Source: Planctomycetaceae bacterium (GTDB lineage: Bacteria; Planctomycetota; Planctomycetia; Planctomycetales; Planctomycetaceae). Taken from it: a stretch of 10,685 bases of DNA. The stretch spans positions 1-10,685 of the forward strand of contig JAJDEK010000382.1 of the NCBI GenBank assembly GCA_029259875.1, given 5' to 3'. Below the pieces are notes generated by a model. The model made no database searches and had not been told where the DNA came from. It saw only the letters and a list, made by a program, of their open reading frames with translations. The position numbers and the translations under genes were made by a program. Shown piece by piece: positions 1-7,320 of the stretch (its first letter is position 1; the number at the start of each line of letters is the position of its first letter).

Positions 1-642
1 TTGCCTGATAGTAAAATCACACGCATTTGGAATGGAATTGATGTCGATCGCTTTGTTTATACTGGCCCCACTGATGCCATGACGGGAATTACCGTTTCGA
101 GACTGTCCCCTGAAAAGGACTTGGTAACAATGCTCGAAGCAGTCAGATTAGTCGTGAACTCGGTACCCAATTTCCGACTACATATTGTAGGAGATGGACC
201 AGAACGTAAAATGCTGGAACAGAAAACGGCTGCTCTCCAACTTGAACCCCATGTACAATTTCTGGGAGAACGAAACGATGTTCCTTCCCTGCTCAGCCAG
301 GCAGGATTCTATGTTTCGTCTTCTCTCACAGAAGGAATTTCGCTCACTCTTCTGGAAGCAATGTCTGTGGGACTTCCAATCGTTGCTACTTCCGTTGGAG
401 GGAATCCGGAAATCGTTCAACAGCCAAACACAGGAACTCTTGTACCCTCTGCCGATGCATCAAAATTAGCAGAAGCCATAATCCAGATGTGCCAACAAAA
501 AGATTGCTGGCAGCAGATGGGACAAGAAGCTCGTTCACGGGTTGAGCAGCACTTTAATATTCAATCCATGATCAAAGAGTATGAAAACCTTTACCTTGAA
601 ACTTTATCTTCGTCACTCAAAGTAAGTACCCATGATAACTAA
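1..642 (+). CDS. GT4 glycosyltransferase, C-terminal part (5' end outside window)
   Basis: This is the C-terminal (donor-binding) half of a retaining GT-B glycosyltransferase of family GT4, which moves a sugar from an activated nucleotide donor to a growing, usually lipid-linked, polysaccharide in the cytoplasm. Visible signatures, numbered from base 1: NGIDVDRF at 11-18, the donor-phosphate Arg/Lys pair in VSRLSPEKD (R34, K39), GDGPE at 64-68, and an intact EX7E motif (E111, E119) in EGISLTLLEAMSVGLPIVA, followed by VGGNPEIV. About 213 residues are present against some 370-400 for the family, so the N-terminal acceptor domain lies upstream. The TTG at base 1 is in frame but should not be taken as the start. 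The stop overlaps the next gene by 11 bases, indicating translational coupling. Donor and acceptor cannot be told from the sequence. Confidence 0.93.
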   Translation: MPDSKITRIWNGIDVDRFVYTGPTDAMTGITVSRLSPEKDLVTMLEAVRLVVNSVPNFRLHIVGDGPERKMLEQKTAALQLEPHVQFLGERNDVPSLLSQAGFYVSSSLTEGISLTLLEAMSVGLPIVATSVGGNPEIVQQPNTGTLVPSADASKLAEAIIQMCQQKDCWQQMGQEARSRVEQHFNIQSMIKEYENLYLETLSSSLKVSTHDN

Positions 643-1897
643 ATTAAATCCGGAACGACAAGACATTTTACCCTCCCAAGATGTTGAGCAACTTGAAATT
701 CATGAAGCGCAGAACAGCCTTCAATTTGAATTCCATGCATTGGATTGCGCTCAATTACAGCCTATCTCGGAAATGTATCAGAACTGGATGCAGCTATTTC
801 AAAATGATTTCAACTCAGATCTTTATCAACACCCGGATTATATCATCCCTTTGGTTCCGATCCTCAAAAAATCACATCCCCAACATCCGGGATACTTAAT
901 AGAATGTCACAAACAAGGAAAACTCATCGCCGTCGGAATCTTACTACCCAAAAACATGAGTACAAAAGTGCTTAAAGGATTAGGACCTACTCGATTGCTT
1001 CCAGGTTACTACCTATCTGGTAATCGTTTCCTGATGCAGCCGGAATTCCAACAAGATGAAACGCTTTTGAAGTCTCTTTTGGAATCCGCAATATCATTTT
1101 GTCATCAACAAAAAGCAGTATTTCTGTTATTGGATGATTTACTTATTAGTGAACCACTCAACAAACTAGCTCAGAATTCAGAAAATCAATTTTTGAATTT
1201 TTCACATACCGGTTTTCAAGACCGCAGTTTGATTCATTTTCCAGAAAACCCAACGGATTACTGGAAACAATTTCGTTCAAAATCAAGAGGTAAACAGCGA
1301 CGACTTTTAAGACAAAACAATGAGATGACATTCATCCGCGTCACAGAACCGGACCAGGTTGTAGACTTTCTGGAAGCAGCTCATCAAATATCGCTCAATA
1401 CCTGGCAAACTCAACGCTTGGGGCTTCGCATCAAAAACGATGATATGGAACTCGAAGAACTTATTTTCCTGGCATCCAACGGCTTTTTACGTTGTTACCT
1501 GCTAATGAAAGGCGACCATCCCGTCGCTTTTAAAATCGGCCATCAACACAAAGGAGTCTTTCGTGATGTTGAAGTCGGATTTGACTTGGACTATGCCAAG
1601 ACATCTCCAGGGGAAGCCCTTTTATTAATGACATTAGACGACCTCATAGAATATGATCCTCCCCATACATTTGATTTTGGTGAAGGTGATGCGGAATACA
1701 AACAGCGTTACAGTTCCGAAATCACTCAAAGTGGATCCATTCTGCTTCTTGCTCCCACAATAAAGAACAAATTTTTGTTGTTTTATTTAAAATCATCACG
1801 AGTTGCAGATCGTAACATCAGAAAAATATTAAAAGCTACTGGAGTCTACACAGCTGTCCGTCAGTTATTACGTTATGGAAAATTAGGAAGCCGATAA
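632..1897 (+). CDS. FemAB/CelD-type GNAT acyltransferase of an EPS cluster
   Basis: This is a 421-residue protein of the Acetyltransf_6 / CelD (BcsL)-like GNAT group, related in fold to FemAB aminoacyl transferases and common in exopolysaccharide loci. Such proteins are thought to put an acyl or aminoacyl group on a sugar or its carrier. The N-terminal half (about 35-200) matches the usual poorly conserved first GNAT-like unit. The second unit has the basic stretch FRSKSRGKQRRLLRQNN (214-230), a helix containing SPGEALLLMTLDDLIE (325-340) and the family end-signature FDFGEGDAEYKQRY (347-360). There is no signal peptide or membrane segment, so it is probably cytoplasmic. The start ATG lies inside the end of the upstream glycosyltransferase gene (11-base overlap) without a good Shine-Dalgarno, which suggests coupled translation. 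The general family is clear; the transferred group is unknown. Confidence 0.85.
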   Translation: MITKLNPERQDILPSQDVEQLEIHEAQNSLQFEFHALDCAQLQPISEMYQNWMQLFQNDFNSDLYQHPDYIIPLVPILKKSHPQHPGYLIECHKQGKLIAVGILLPKNMSTKVLKGLGPTRLLPGYYLSGNRFLMQPEFQQDETLLKSLLESAISFCHQQKAVFLLLDDLLISEPLNKLAQNSENQFLNFSHTGFQDRSLIHFPENPTDYWKQFRSKSRGKQRRLLRQNNEMTFIRVTEPDQVVDFLEAAHQISLNTWQTQRLGLRIKNDDMELEELIFLASNGFLRCYLLMKGDHPVAFKIGHQHKGVFRDVEVGFDLDYAKTSPGEALLLMTLDDLIEYDPPHTFDFGEGDAEYKQRYSSEITQSGSILLLAPTIKNKFLLFYLKSSRVADRNIRKILKATGVYTAVRQLLRYGKLGSR

Positions 1898-1948
1898 TCA
1901 ATCAGATGGAGCATTCAAGTTTCCTCAACAACGATCAAGAGGCCTGAC

Positions 1949-3199
1949 ATGAAAATTTTATTCCTTTCAAATGAGTTTCCCAATTCTCTAAAGCCAGGGA
2001 AAGGCACGTTTAACTATTCAATGATCCAAGCGTTGTCAAAGTTGCATCAGACTCATGTAGTCTCTCCTGTATCATGGATGGACGAGCTTTCGCACTACAT
2101 CCAAAACAAAGCTCGTCTGAATCGGGAATGGCTGTCAGTTGACAACACCAATTTTTTCAGCGTGGAATATCCACGATTCTATTACATCCCGAAATTACTC
2201 CGCCAGTATCATGGTCAATTCCTGCACTGGTCGATCAAACATAAGATTCATAAAGCGATTTCAAAATTCCAGCCAGATATCATCCTCTCTTATTGGCTGC
2301 ATCCCGATGGAGAAGTCGCCGTCAAAGCAGCGCGCGAGCATGGGATACCAGTCGTCGTGATGACCGGTGGAAGTGATATTTTGCTACTCACCAAAAACCA
2401 CCGTCGTAAACGTGCGATCAAATCAGTGCTAGAACAGGCGGATGGAGTGATCACAGTCAGTAATGATATCATGAAAGCTGTCAAAAACCTGGACATCCAC
2501 CCTGAAAAAATAAACATTGTTTATCGAGGAGTGGACCAGAATCTGTTCACACCCGGAAATCAACAGGAAGCCCGTCAGCGACTGGGGCTTCCACAAGACC
2601 GAAAAATCATTGTCAGTGTTGGACGATTAGAACCAGTCAAAGGACATTCAGTTCTCTTGGATGCCTGCCTCAAAATAAGTAAACAAGGGCCCCCTTTTAC
2701 GTGCTATGTTTTAGGTAACGGTTCATTGGAAACCGCATTAAAGCAAAAAACGAAAGAATACGGATTGGGAGAATTTTTCCAGTTAACCGGATCACAACAG
2801 CAATCTCGACTGGCTGACTGGTATCGGGCCGCTGATGTGATCGTATTACCCAGTCTTTCAGAGGGAATTCCAAATGTGCTCCTGGAAGCAATTTCCTGCG
2901 GCAAGAATTTTGTTGCCAGCCATGTAGGCGGCATACCGGAAATAGCAGATCCCTGTTGTGACCAATTAGTCACTCCTGACAATTCAGAAGAATTAGCAGA
3001 TGCAATCTGCGACATGTTTGAGTCACCTGTTCAGAATGAAAAACGAATTTTTAAACCTAGTTCCTGGAAGGAATCTGCCGTTCAGCTTAGCCAGATTCTC
3101 TCGGATTGCAGCACTCAATTTGCATCAGGATTGATCACCAAACAGAAAACAAGACCATCCGATCAACGAAAAAAAAGAAACACTCAACAACAAACCTGA
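1949..3199 (+). CDS. GT4 glycosyltransferase (second in cluster)
   Basis: This is a complete 416-residue GT-B glycosyltransferase of family GT4. The N-terminal acceptor domain opens with MKILFLSNEFPNSLKPGKGTF and includes TGGSDILL (139-146). The donor domain has YRGVDQNLF (192-200), SVGRLEPVKGH (223-233; phosphate-binding R226 and K231), an intact EX7E motif (E305 and E313 in EGIPNVLLEAISCGK) and VGGIPEI (326-332). The start is supported by AAGAGG at 1937-1942, six bases before the ATG. It follows the acyltransferase gene by 51 bases and precedes the deacetylase gene by 11. The last ~20 residues (KQKTRPSDQRKKRNTQQQT) are basic and polar, probably a disordered tail. It likely adds one sugar of the EPS repeat unit at the cytoplasmic membrane face. 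Sugar specificity cannot be read from the sequence. Confidence 0.93.
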   Translation: MKILFLSNEFPNSLKPGKGTFNYSMIQALSKLHQTHVVSPVSWMDELSHYIQNKARLNREWLSVDNTNFFSVEYPRFYYIPKLLRQYHGQFLHWSIKHKIHKAISKFQPDIILSYWLHPDGEVAVKAAREHGIPVVVMTGGSDILLLTKNHRRKRAIKSVLEQADGVITVSNDIMKAVKNLDIHPEKINIVYRGVDQNLFTPGNQQEARQRLGLPQDRKIIVSVGRLEPVKGHSVLLDACLKISKQGPPFTCYVLGNGSLETALKQKTKEYGLGEFFQLTGSQQQSRLADWYRAADVIVLPSLSEGIPNVLLEAISCGKNFVASHVGGIPEIADPCCDQLVTPDNSEELADAICDMFESPVQNEKRIFKPSSWKESAVQLSQILSDCSTQFASGLITKQKTRPSDQRKKRNTQQQT

Positions 3200-3210
3200 A
3201 AGACATAATC

Positions 3211-3948
3211 ATGAATCCGATTCGACAATTTCTCAAGAAAACGATGTCGGCAGTCGTCCCACAGAGACTGTTTCTGGTTCATGGTACGCCTCAATCGAAT
3301 GTCTCTAAGCTACAAAACTGCCAATCCACAGGTAGTAATCGACCTACAGTGAATGTCTCTTTTACTTTCGATGATGGTCCTCATCCAGAGTACACGCCTC
3401 AATTACTAGATCTGCTGAGCGAATACCAACAACGAGGCACCTTTTTTGTAATTGGTGAAAAGGCACAAAAATATCCAAAACTAATCGAGCGAATCATCAA
3501 TGAAGGCCACGAAATTGGAAACCACACGTTCACTCACGGAGAACCATTTCAAACATCGACGCGTCATTTTTTGGATGAAATTAAACAAACAGATCAAATA
3601 ATCAACCAAATTACGGGATTCTCTCCCAATCTGGTTCGCCCCCCGAATGGAAAACTAACGGTCAGAAAAACATTGAGGCTCTGGCTCCTGCGCCGATCCG
3701 TTGTCCTTTGGGATAAGGACCCTCATGACTATTCAATGACTGGCCCTACCGAAATGCTAGACTGGTGCCAACACTACGAGCCGCTAGAAGGAAATATTAT
3801 TTTATTGCACGACAATCACCGCTTTGCGATAGAAGCGGTAAGTTATCTCTCAGAGCGTCAGGATATTCAAATCCAATCCCGTATTGTCAGTCATTGGTTA
3901 TCATATAAAAGTGATCAAGACACTATCGATCAACGACCTTGTGCTTGA
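3211..3948 (+). CDS. CE4 polysaccharide deacetylase (NodB-type), no signal peptide
   Basis: This is a 245-residue carbohydrate esterase family 4 protein, which uses a divalent metal to remove N- or O-acetyl groups from sugars. All five family motifs are visible: TFDDGP (52-57, catalytic and metal Asp), HTFTH (105-109, two metal His), RPPNGK (143-148), WDKDP (167-171) and LLHDN (198-202, catalytic His). An in-frame ATG exists at 3106, but that start would add 35 Lys/Thr-rich residues and overlap the upstream gene by 94 bases. I chose the ATG at 3211, 11 bases after the preceding stop, with a modest GAAAG (3198-3202) overlapping that stop. There is no clear signal peptide or membrane segment, unlike secreted PgdA-type enzymes, so it probably acts in the cytoplasm on a lipid-linked EPS precursor. 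Confidence 0.9.
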   Translation: MNPIRQFLKKTMSAVVPQRLFLVHGTPQSNVSKLQNCQSTGSNRPTVNVSFTFDDGPHPEYTPQLLDLLSEYQQRGTFFVIGEKAQKYPKLIERIINEGHEIGNHTFTHGEPFQTSTRHFLDEIKQTDQIINQITGFSPNLVRPPNGKLTVRKTLRLWLLRRSVVLWDKDPHDYSMTGPTEMLDWCQHYEPLEGNIILLHDNHRFAIEAVSYLSERQDIQIQSRIVSHWLSYKSDQDTIDQRPCA

Positions 3949-3975
3949 TTTTATAAAATTGAGGAATGCCTTTTT

Positions 3976-5385
3976 ATGTCAACAACAATCTTGCAGTCAA
4001 TTGAAACACCAAACTCAGGTGAGAATGAATTCTCGGGCGCAAACAGAAAACGCCTGCTATTGATTAGCTATCATTTCCCCCCTGTCGGAGGTGCTGGAGT
4101 ACAGCGGCCAGTCAAATTCGTCAAATACCTACGACAATTTGGCTGGGATGTCAGTGTATTGATGGCAGCCAATCCCTCGGTTCCGGTGTTTGACAATAGC
4201 CTTCTGGTCGACATTCCTGAAGACACACTCCTGGAACGAGCCAGAACATGGGAACCAGATTACGCCCTCAAAAAGAATGTGGCAGCCCAAAAAACAATCG
4301 ACCAGCAATCCAGCTTGCTGACGCCAGTGAAATCAGTCTGCCGCAAAGTCCTGAAAGCAGGTGCTGGATTATTACTGCAACCCGATGCACAAATCCTATG
4401 GTATCCCAATGCATTAAAAGCGGGAAAGAAACTGCTTAGTCGTCTACCACATGATGCGATTATGGCGACGGCCCCTCCTTATTCGAACTTAATCCTAGCC
4501 AGCAAGCTGAAACAAATCTTTCAGTTACCATTTATTGCCGACTTTCGTGATGAATGGGACCTTAGCAGTAAATATCTGGAAAACCATCAACAAGACCGTA
4601 TCTCAAACTTGATTCAGACACGATTACAAAAATCTGTCATGAAAGCTTCTGATGCCATTGTTGCGACAACCCAAGCCAGTACAGAACGACTTTTGAGCCG
4701 CGCACACCAATTTGGAACAGATGCAATTGGTAAATGTATTTACAATGGATTCGATCAGGACGACTTTGAGCTTCTGGAAGAATCGGATCACCCCCAAAGA
4801 TCTTCGGACGCACAAAACCGATTTCGTATTGTTTATACGGGGACACTCTGGAATTTGACCACAGTGGAACCATTGATCAAAGCCATTGAATCAATACATC
4901 GAGAGAAACCCGAACTTCTGAACAAGCTAGAACTACAATTTATTGGTAGAAAAACTCCCGAACAACTCGCACTACTCGAACGAATCAATCAGACAGCCTG
5001 CACTCTGATCACTGAAGAATATTGTGCGCATCAGGAAGCTTTGAAAAAAATGGCATCAGCAGATGCACTCTGCTTGTTACTAAGCAATGTTGAAGGGGCA
5101 AACCGTGTTGCACCAGCAAAACTTTTTGAGTACTTGGCTACCAAGCGTGAGATCTTAGCAATCACCCCTGCTGGTGAAACAGCCGATATTTTGAATGGAT
5201 TCTGGCCAACAGGAAATTTCAGGGCCAATGATACCGATGGTATCGCACGTTGGTTGAGAGAACGTCTGACTAGTCAGACAGCCTCTTCTATCTCGAACCC
5301 TGAAAAGATCAATCAATTCAATCGGGAGTCACAAGCAGGACAATTGGCAGATTTACTGGGTGAGCTAGTTCAAAATCATGCGTAA
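3976..5385 (+). CDS. GT4-like glycosyltransferase (third in cluster)
   Basis: This 469-residue GT-B protein belongs to the GT4-like branch that opens with FPPVGGAGVQRPVKF (34-48), here after an unusual ~25-residue polar leader. Further signatures are ATAPPYSN (164-171), ADFRDEWD (188-195), IYNGFDQDDF (255-264), RIVYTGTL (284-291) and the donor-site segment RVAPAKLFEYLATKREILA (377-395). In this branch the second Glu of EX7E is kept (E385), while the first is commonly replaced, as here by R377. The start is backed by GAGGA at 3961-3965, ten bases before the ATG. It follows the deacetylase gene by 27 bases, 12 of them a perfect palindrome (ATTTTATAAAAT, 3948-3959). It is probably another cytoplasmic transferase of the same EPS; donor and acceptor are unknown. 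Confidence 0.87.
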   Translation: MSTTILQSIETPNSGENEFSGANRKRLLLISYHFPPVGGAGVQRPVKFVKYLRQFGWDVSVLMAANPSVPVFDNSLLVDIPEDTLLERARTWEPDYALKKNVAAQKTIDQQSSLLTPVKSVCRKVLKAGAGLLLQPDAQILWYPNALKAGKKLLSRLPHDAIMATAPPYSNLILASKLKQIFQLPFIADFRDEWDLSSKYLENHQQDRISNLIQTRLQKSVMKASDAIVATTQASTERLLSRAHQFGTDAIGKCIYNGFDQDDFELLEESDHPQRSSDAQNRFRIVYTGTLWNLTTVEPLIKAIESIHREKPELLNKLELQFIGRKTPEQLALLERINQTACTLITEEYCAHQEALKKMASADALCLLLSNVEGANRVAPAKLFEYLATKREILAITPAGETADILNGFWPTGNFRANDTDGIARWLRERLTSQTASSISNPEKINQFNRESQAGQLADLLGELVQNHA

Positions 5386-5389
5386 TTAC

Positions 5390-5418
5390 ATTGATCTCAT
5401 AGTAGGAAGCTGATCAAT
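5390..5418. repeat. Short inverted repeat in an intra-operon gap
   Basis: A perfect 7-base inverted repeat, ATTGATC (5390-5396) and GATCAAT (5412-5418), with a 15-base loop, lies in the 58-base gap between the third glycosyltransferase and the acetyltransferase. The stem is AT-rich, the loop is long and no T-run follows, so it is unlikely to be an intrinsic terminator. It could be a weak RNA hairpin affecting processing, or chance. Confidence 0.3.
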
Positions 5419-5443
5419 CCGTGGAAATTTAAGTGAGAATAGT

Positions 5444-6034
5444 ATGAAATTTTGGGAAGACCTGAAAGCAAAATCAGATTGGTGTTATGGCAATGTTTCT
5501 GCCCGCACCTTGCTGAAAACATGCCTCACCGATGGCACAATGGCCATGTTCTGGTATCGACTAATGCAGTGGGCCAGTCACTGGAAACTATTTCCTTTAG
5601 CAATGATTTTCAATAAATGTAATGCTATCTTCTGTCAATGCATCATTGGACGGGGAGCGGATTTTGGCCGCCGTCTTGTCATAATTCATAGCCAGGGAAT
5701 TGTCATTAACGGCTCAGTAATCGCCGGTGAGGATGTCAAATTGGAACATCAGGTAACCATTGGAGCAGAACGCAATGTTTCTCCGATTCTTGGTTCGGAT
5801 ATTTTCATCGGTGCAGGTGCAAAAGTCATCGGCCCAGTGCATGTTGGATCTCATTCAAAAATTGGTGCCAATGCTGTCGTTGTAAAAAATGTAACACCAT
5901 ACACAACGGTTGGAGGGATTCCGGCACGGGTCTTGAAAATTCATCCCGAATGCCCATCAACCAAGCAGGAAAACGTGATTCGATCAGAGGAAGATCCTAC
6001 CTATAATCAGTATCAGAAAGGATCGGTACTATGA
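5444..6034 (+). CDS. Serine acetyltransferase-type hexapeptide O-acetyltransferase
   Basis: This is a 196-residue acyltransferase with a left-handed beta-helix made of hexapeptide repeats (about 67-165). It resembles the short CysE-like enzymes found in EPS clusters. The helical N-terminus (1-60) leads into IIGRGADFGRRLVIIH. His82 sits where CysE has its catalytic histidine (DHG), and GEDVKLEHQVTIGAE (95-109) replaces the usual ...YQGVTLGG. Coils follow as IFIGAGAKVIG and VGSHSKIGANAVVVK, then the family end-signature VGGIPARVLK (156-165). The C-terminal ~30 residues are charged and non-repetitive. It ends in an ATGA overlap with the next gene (4 bases), so the two are co-translated. Given the context, O-acetylation of a sugar is more likely than cysteine synthesis, but the serine enzyme cannot be excluded. 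Confidence 0.85.
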   Translation: MKFWEDLKAKSDWCYGNVSARTLLKTCLTDGTMAMFWYRLMQWASHWKLFPLAMIFNKCNAIFCQCIIGRGADFGRRLVIIHSQGIVINGSVIAGEDVKLEHQVTIGAERNVSPILGSDIFIGAGAKVIGPVHVGSHSKIGANAVVVKNVTPYTTVGGIPARVLKIHPECPSTKQENVIRSEEDPTYNQYQKGSVL

Positions 6035-7314
6035 TTCCTCTCTTTATGGAAATCTTGTTTTGGATTTCCCTCTCTCTCATTGTGTATTCTTATGCAGGCT
6101 ATCCGCTGATTGCCTGGTTATTATCTCGTCGACAAAATCAAGACGATCTCAATCAATCTGTTGAAGAGAAAATACCCCAAGATGCGAATTCCCTGCCATC
6201 TGTCACAGTAGTGATTGCCGCTTATCGTGAAGAATCGGTCATTCTGGAGCGTCTAAACAATCTGGCAAAAATCGATTACCCGAGTGACAAATTTGAAGTG
6301 TTAATCGGCTGTGATGGCAACTTAGACCTGACGGGCGAACTTGTCAGTACATATGACGATGATCGAATCCGACTTATTCAGTTTGAGGAACGCCGTGGCA
6401 AGGCATCGGTTCTAAACGATTGTGTTCCAGAAGCAAAAGGAGAGATTATTGTCTTTTCCGATGCGAACACAAAAATGGACCCACAATGTATTAAACAACT
6501 CGTTAAACATTTTCAGAATGAAGACACGGGTTGCGTCTGTGGCCAACTCATTCTAGAGGATGCTGTCGCAGGAAATAACGTCGATGGCCTCTACTGGAAA
6601 TACGAAAATTTCTTGAAACATTGTGAGACCAAACTGGGTGCAGTATTGGGAGTGAATGGTGCTTTGTATGCACTCCGAAAAACACTTTATCAAGCTATCC
6701 CACCAGAAATCATCAATGATGACTTTCTCATCGGAATGAGAGTTCATCTTGCTGGACACCGCATTATTTACGATGACTCAGCATTCGCAGTCGAAGAAAC
6801 AGCTCCTTCGGTTCAGGCAGAATTTCAACGGCGGACTAGAATTGGCACGGGGGCTTTTCAAGGCTTGAAACACCTAAAAGGGCTCTTACACCCGAAATAT
6901 GGCTACATCGCATTTGCTTTTTGGTCACATAAAGTGCTGCGTTGGTTCTGCCCAGTGTTCATGCTGGTCGCTTTGCTCACCAACATTTACTTGTTTAATC
7001 ATGAGTTCTATCAGTCCACCTTGCTTCTACAGGAACTATTTTATCTATCGGCATTGATCGGTATCCATTTTGTGCCCCGGGGGCGTCATTCCAAAATCTT
7101 TCGGATCCCCGGTATGTTCGTACAAATGAATTACGCTCTGGCAATCGGCCTCTTTCGTTACCTCTTCATACGACAAAACGGTACCTGGGAACGAACTGAG
7201 CGAGAGCAATCTACAACGTTACCAATTGACGAACTGAATTCGGCAGAAACAAACCTCGCCCCCAGAGACTCTGAAACCTCTCATACAGCCTTAACTCAAA
7301 CTACGAAAAGCTGA
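6031..7314 (+). CDS. Membrane GT2 (processive-type) glycosyltransferase
   Basis: This 427-residue inverting GT-A glycosyltransferase of family GT2 has the membrane layout of hyaluronan/poly-GlcNAc synthase relatives. There is one N-terminal membrane segment (about 7-31), a cytoplasmic catalytic domain, and three hydrophobic stretches near the C-terminus (about 303-322, 331-348, 362-380). Catalytic motifs are VVIAAYREE (60-68), CDGN (94-97), the DxD-type SDAN (143-146), GVNGALYALRK (207-217), the acid NDD (229-231) and QRRTR (266-270) in place of QxxRW. The ATG overlaps the previous stop (ATGA) and has AAAGGA (6017-6022) eight bases upstream. A second ATG in frame lies 15 bases on. The final ~40 residues are hydrophilic and Ser/Thr-rich. 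It may polymerise the chain or transfer one residue; the imperfect QxxRW makes processivity uncertain. Confidence 0.9.
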   Translation: MIPLFMEILFWISLSLIVYSYAGYPLIAWLLSRRQNQDDLNQSVEEKIPQDANSLPSVTVVIAAYREESVILERLNNLAKIDYPSDKFEVLIGCDGNLDLTGELVSTYDDDRIRLIQFEERRGKASVLNDCVPEAKGEIIVFSDANTKMDPQCIKQLVKHFQNEDTGCVCGQLILEDAVAGNNVDGLYWKYENFLKHCETKLGAVLGVNGALYALRKTLYQAIPPEIINDDFLIGMRVHLAGHRIIYDDSAFAVEETAPSVQAEFQRRTRIGTGAFQGLKHLKGLLHPKYGYIAFAFWSHKVLRWFCPVFMLVALLTNIYLFNHEFYQSTLLLQELFYLSALIGIHFVPRGRHSKIFRIPGMFVQMNYALAIGLFRYLFIRQNGTWERTEREQSTTLPIDELNSAETNLAPRDSETSHTALTQTTKS

Positions 7315-7320
7315 TCTGAT

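Noticed and set aside
3106..3210. Upstream ATG extending the CE4 deacetylase by 35 residues
   Set aside because: It would overlap the preceding gene by 94 bases and adds a Lys/Thr-rich stretch not expected in CE4 proteins; the ATG at 3211 fits operon spacing.
3948..3959. 12-base palindrome ATTTTATAAAAT as an operator or promoter
   Set aside because: It consists only of A and T, overlaps the stop codon of the deacetylase gene and has no partner element; chance is likely.
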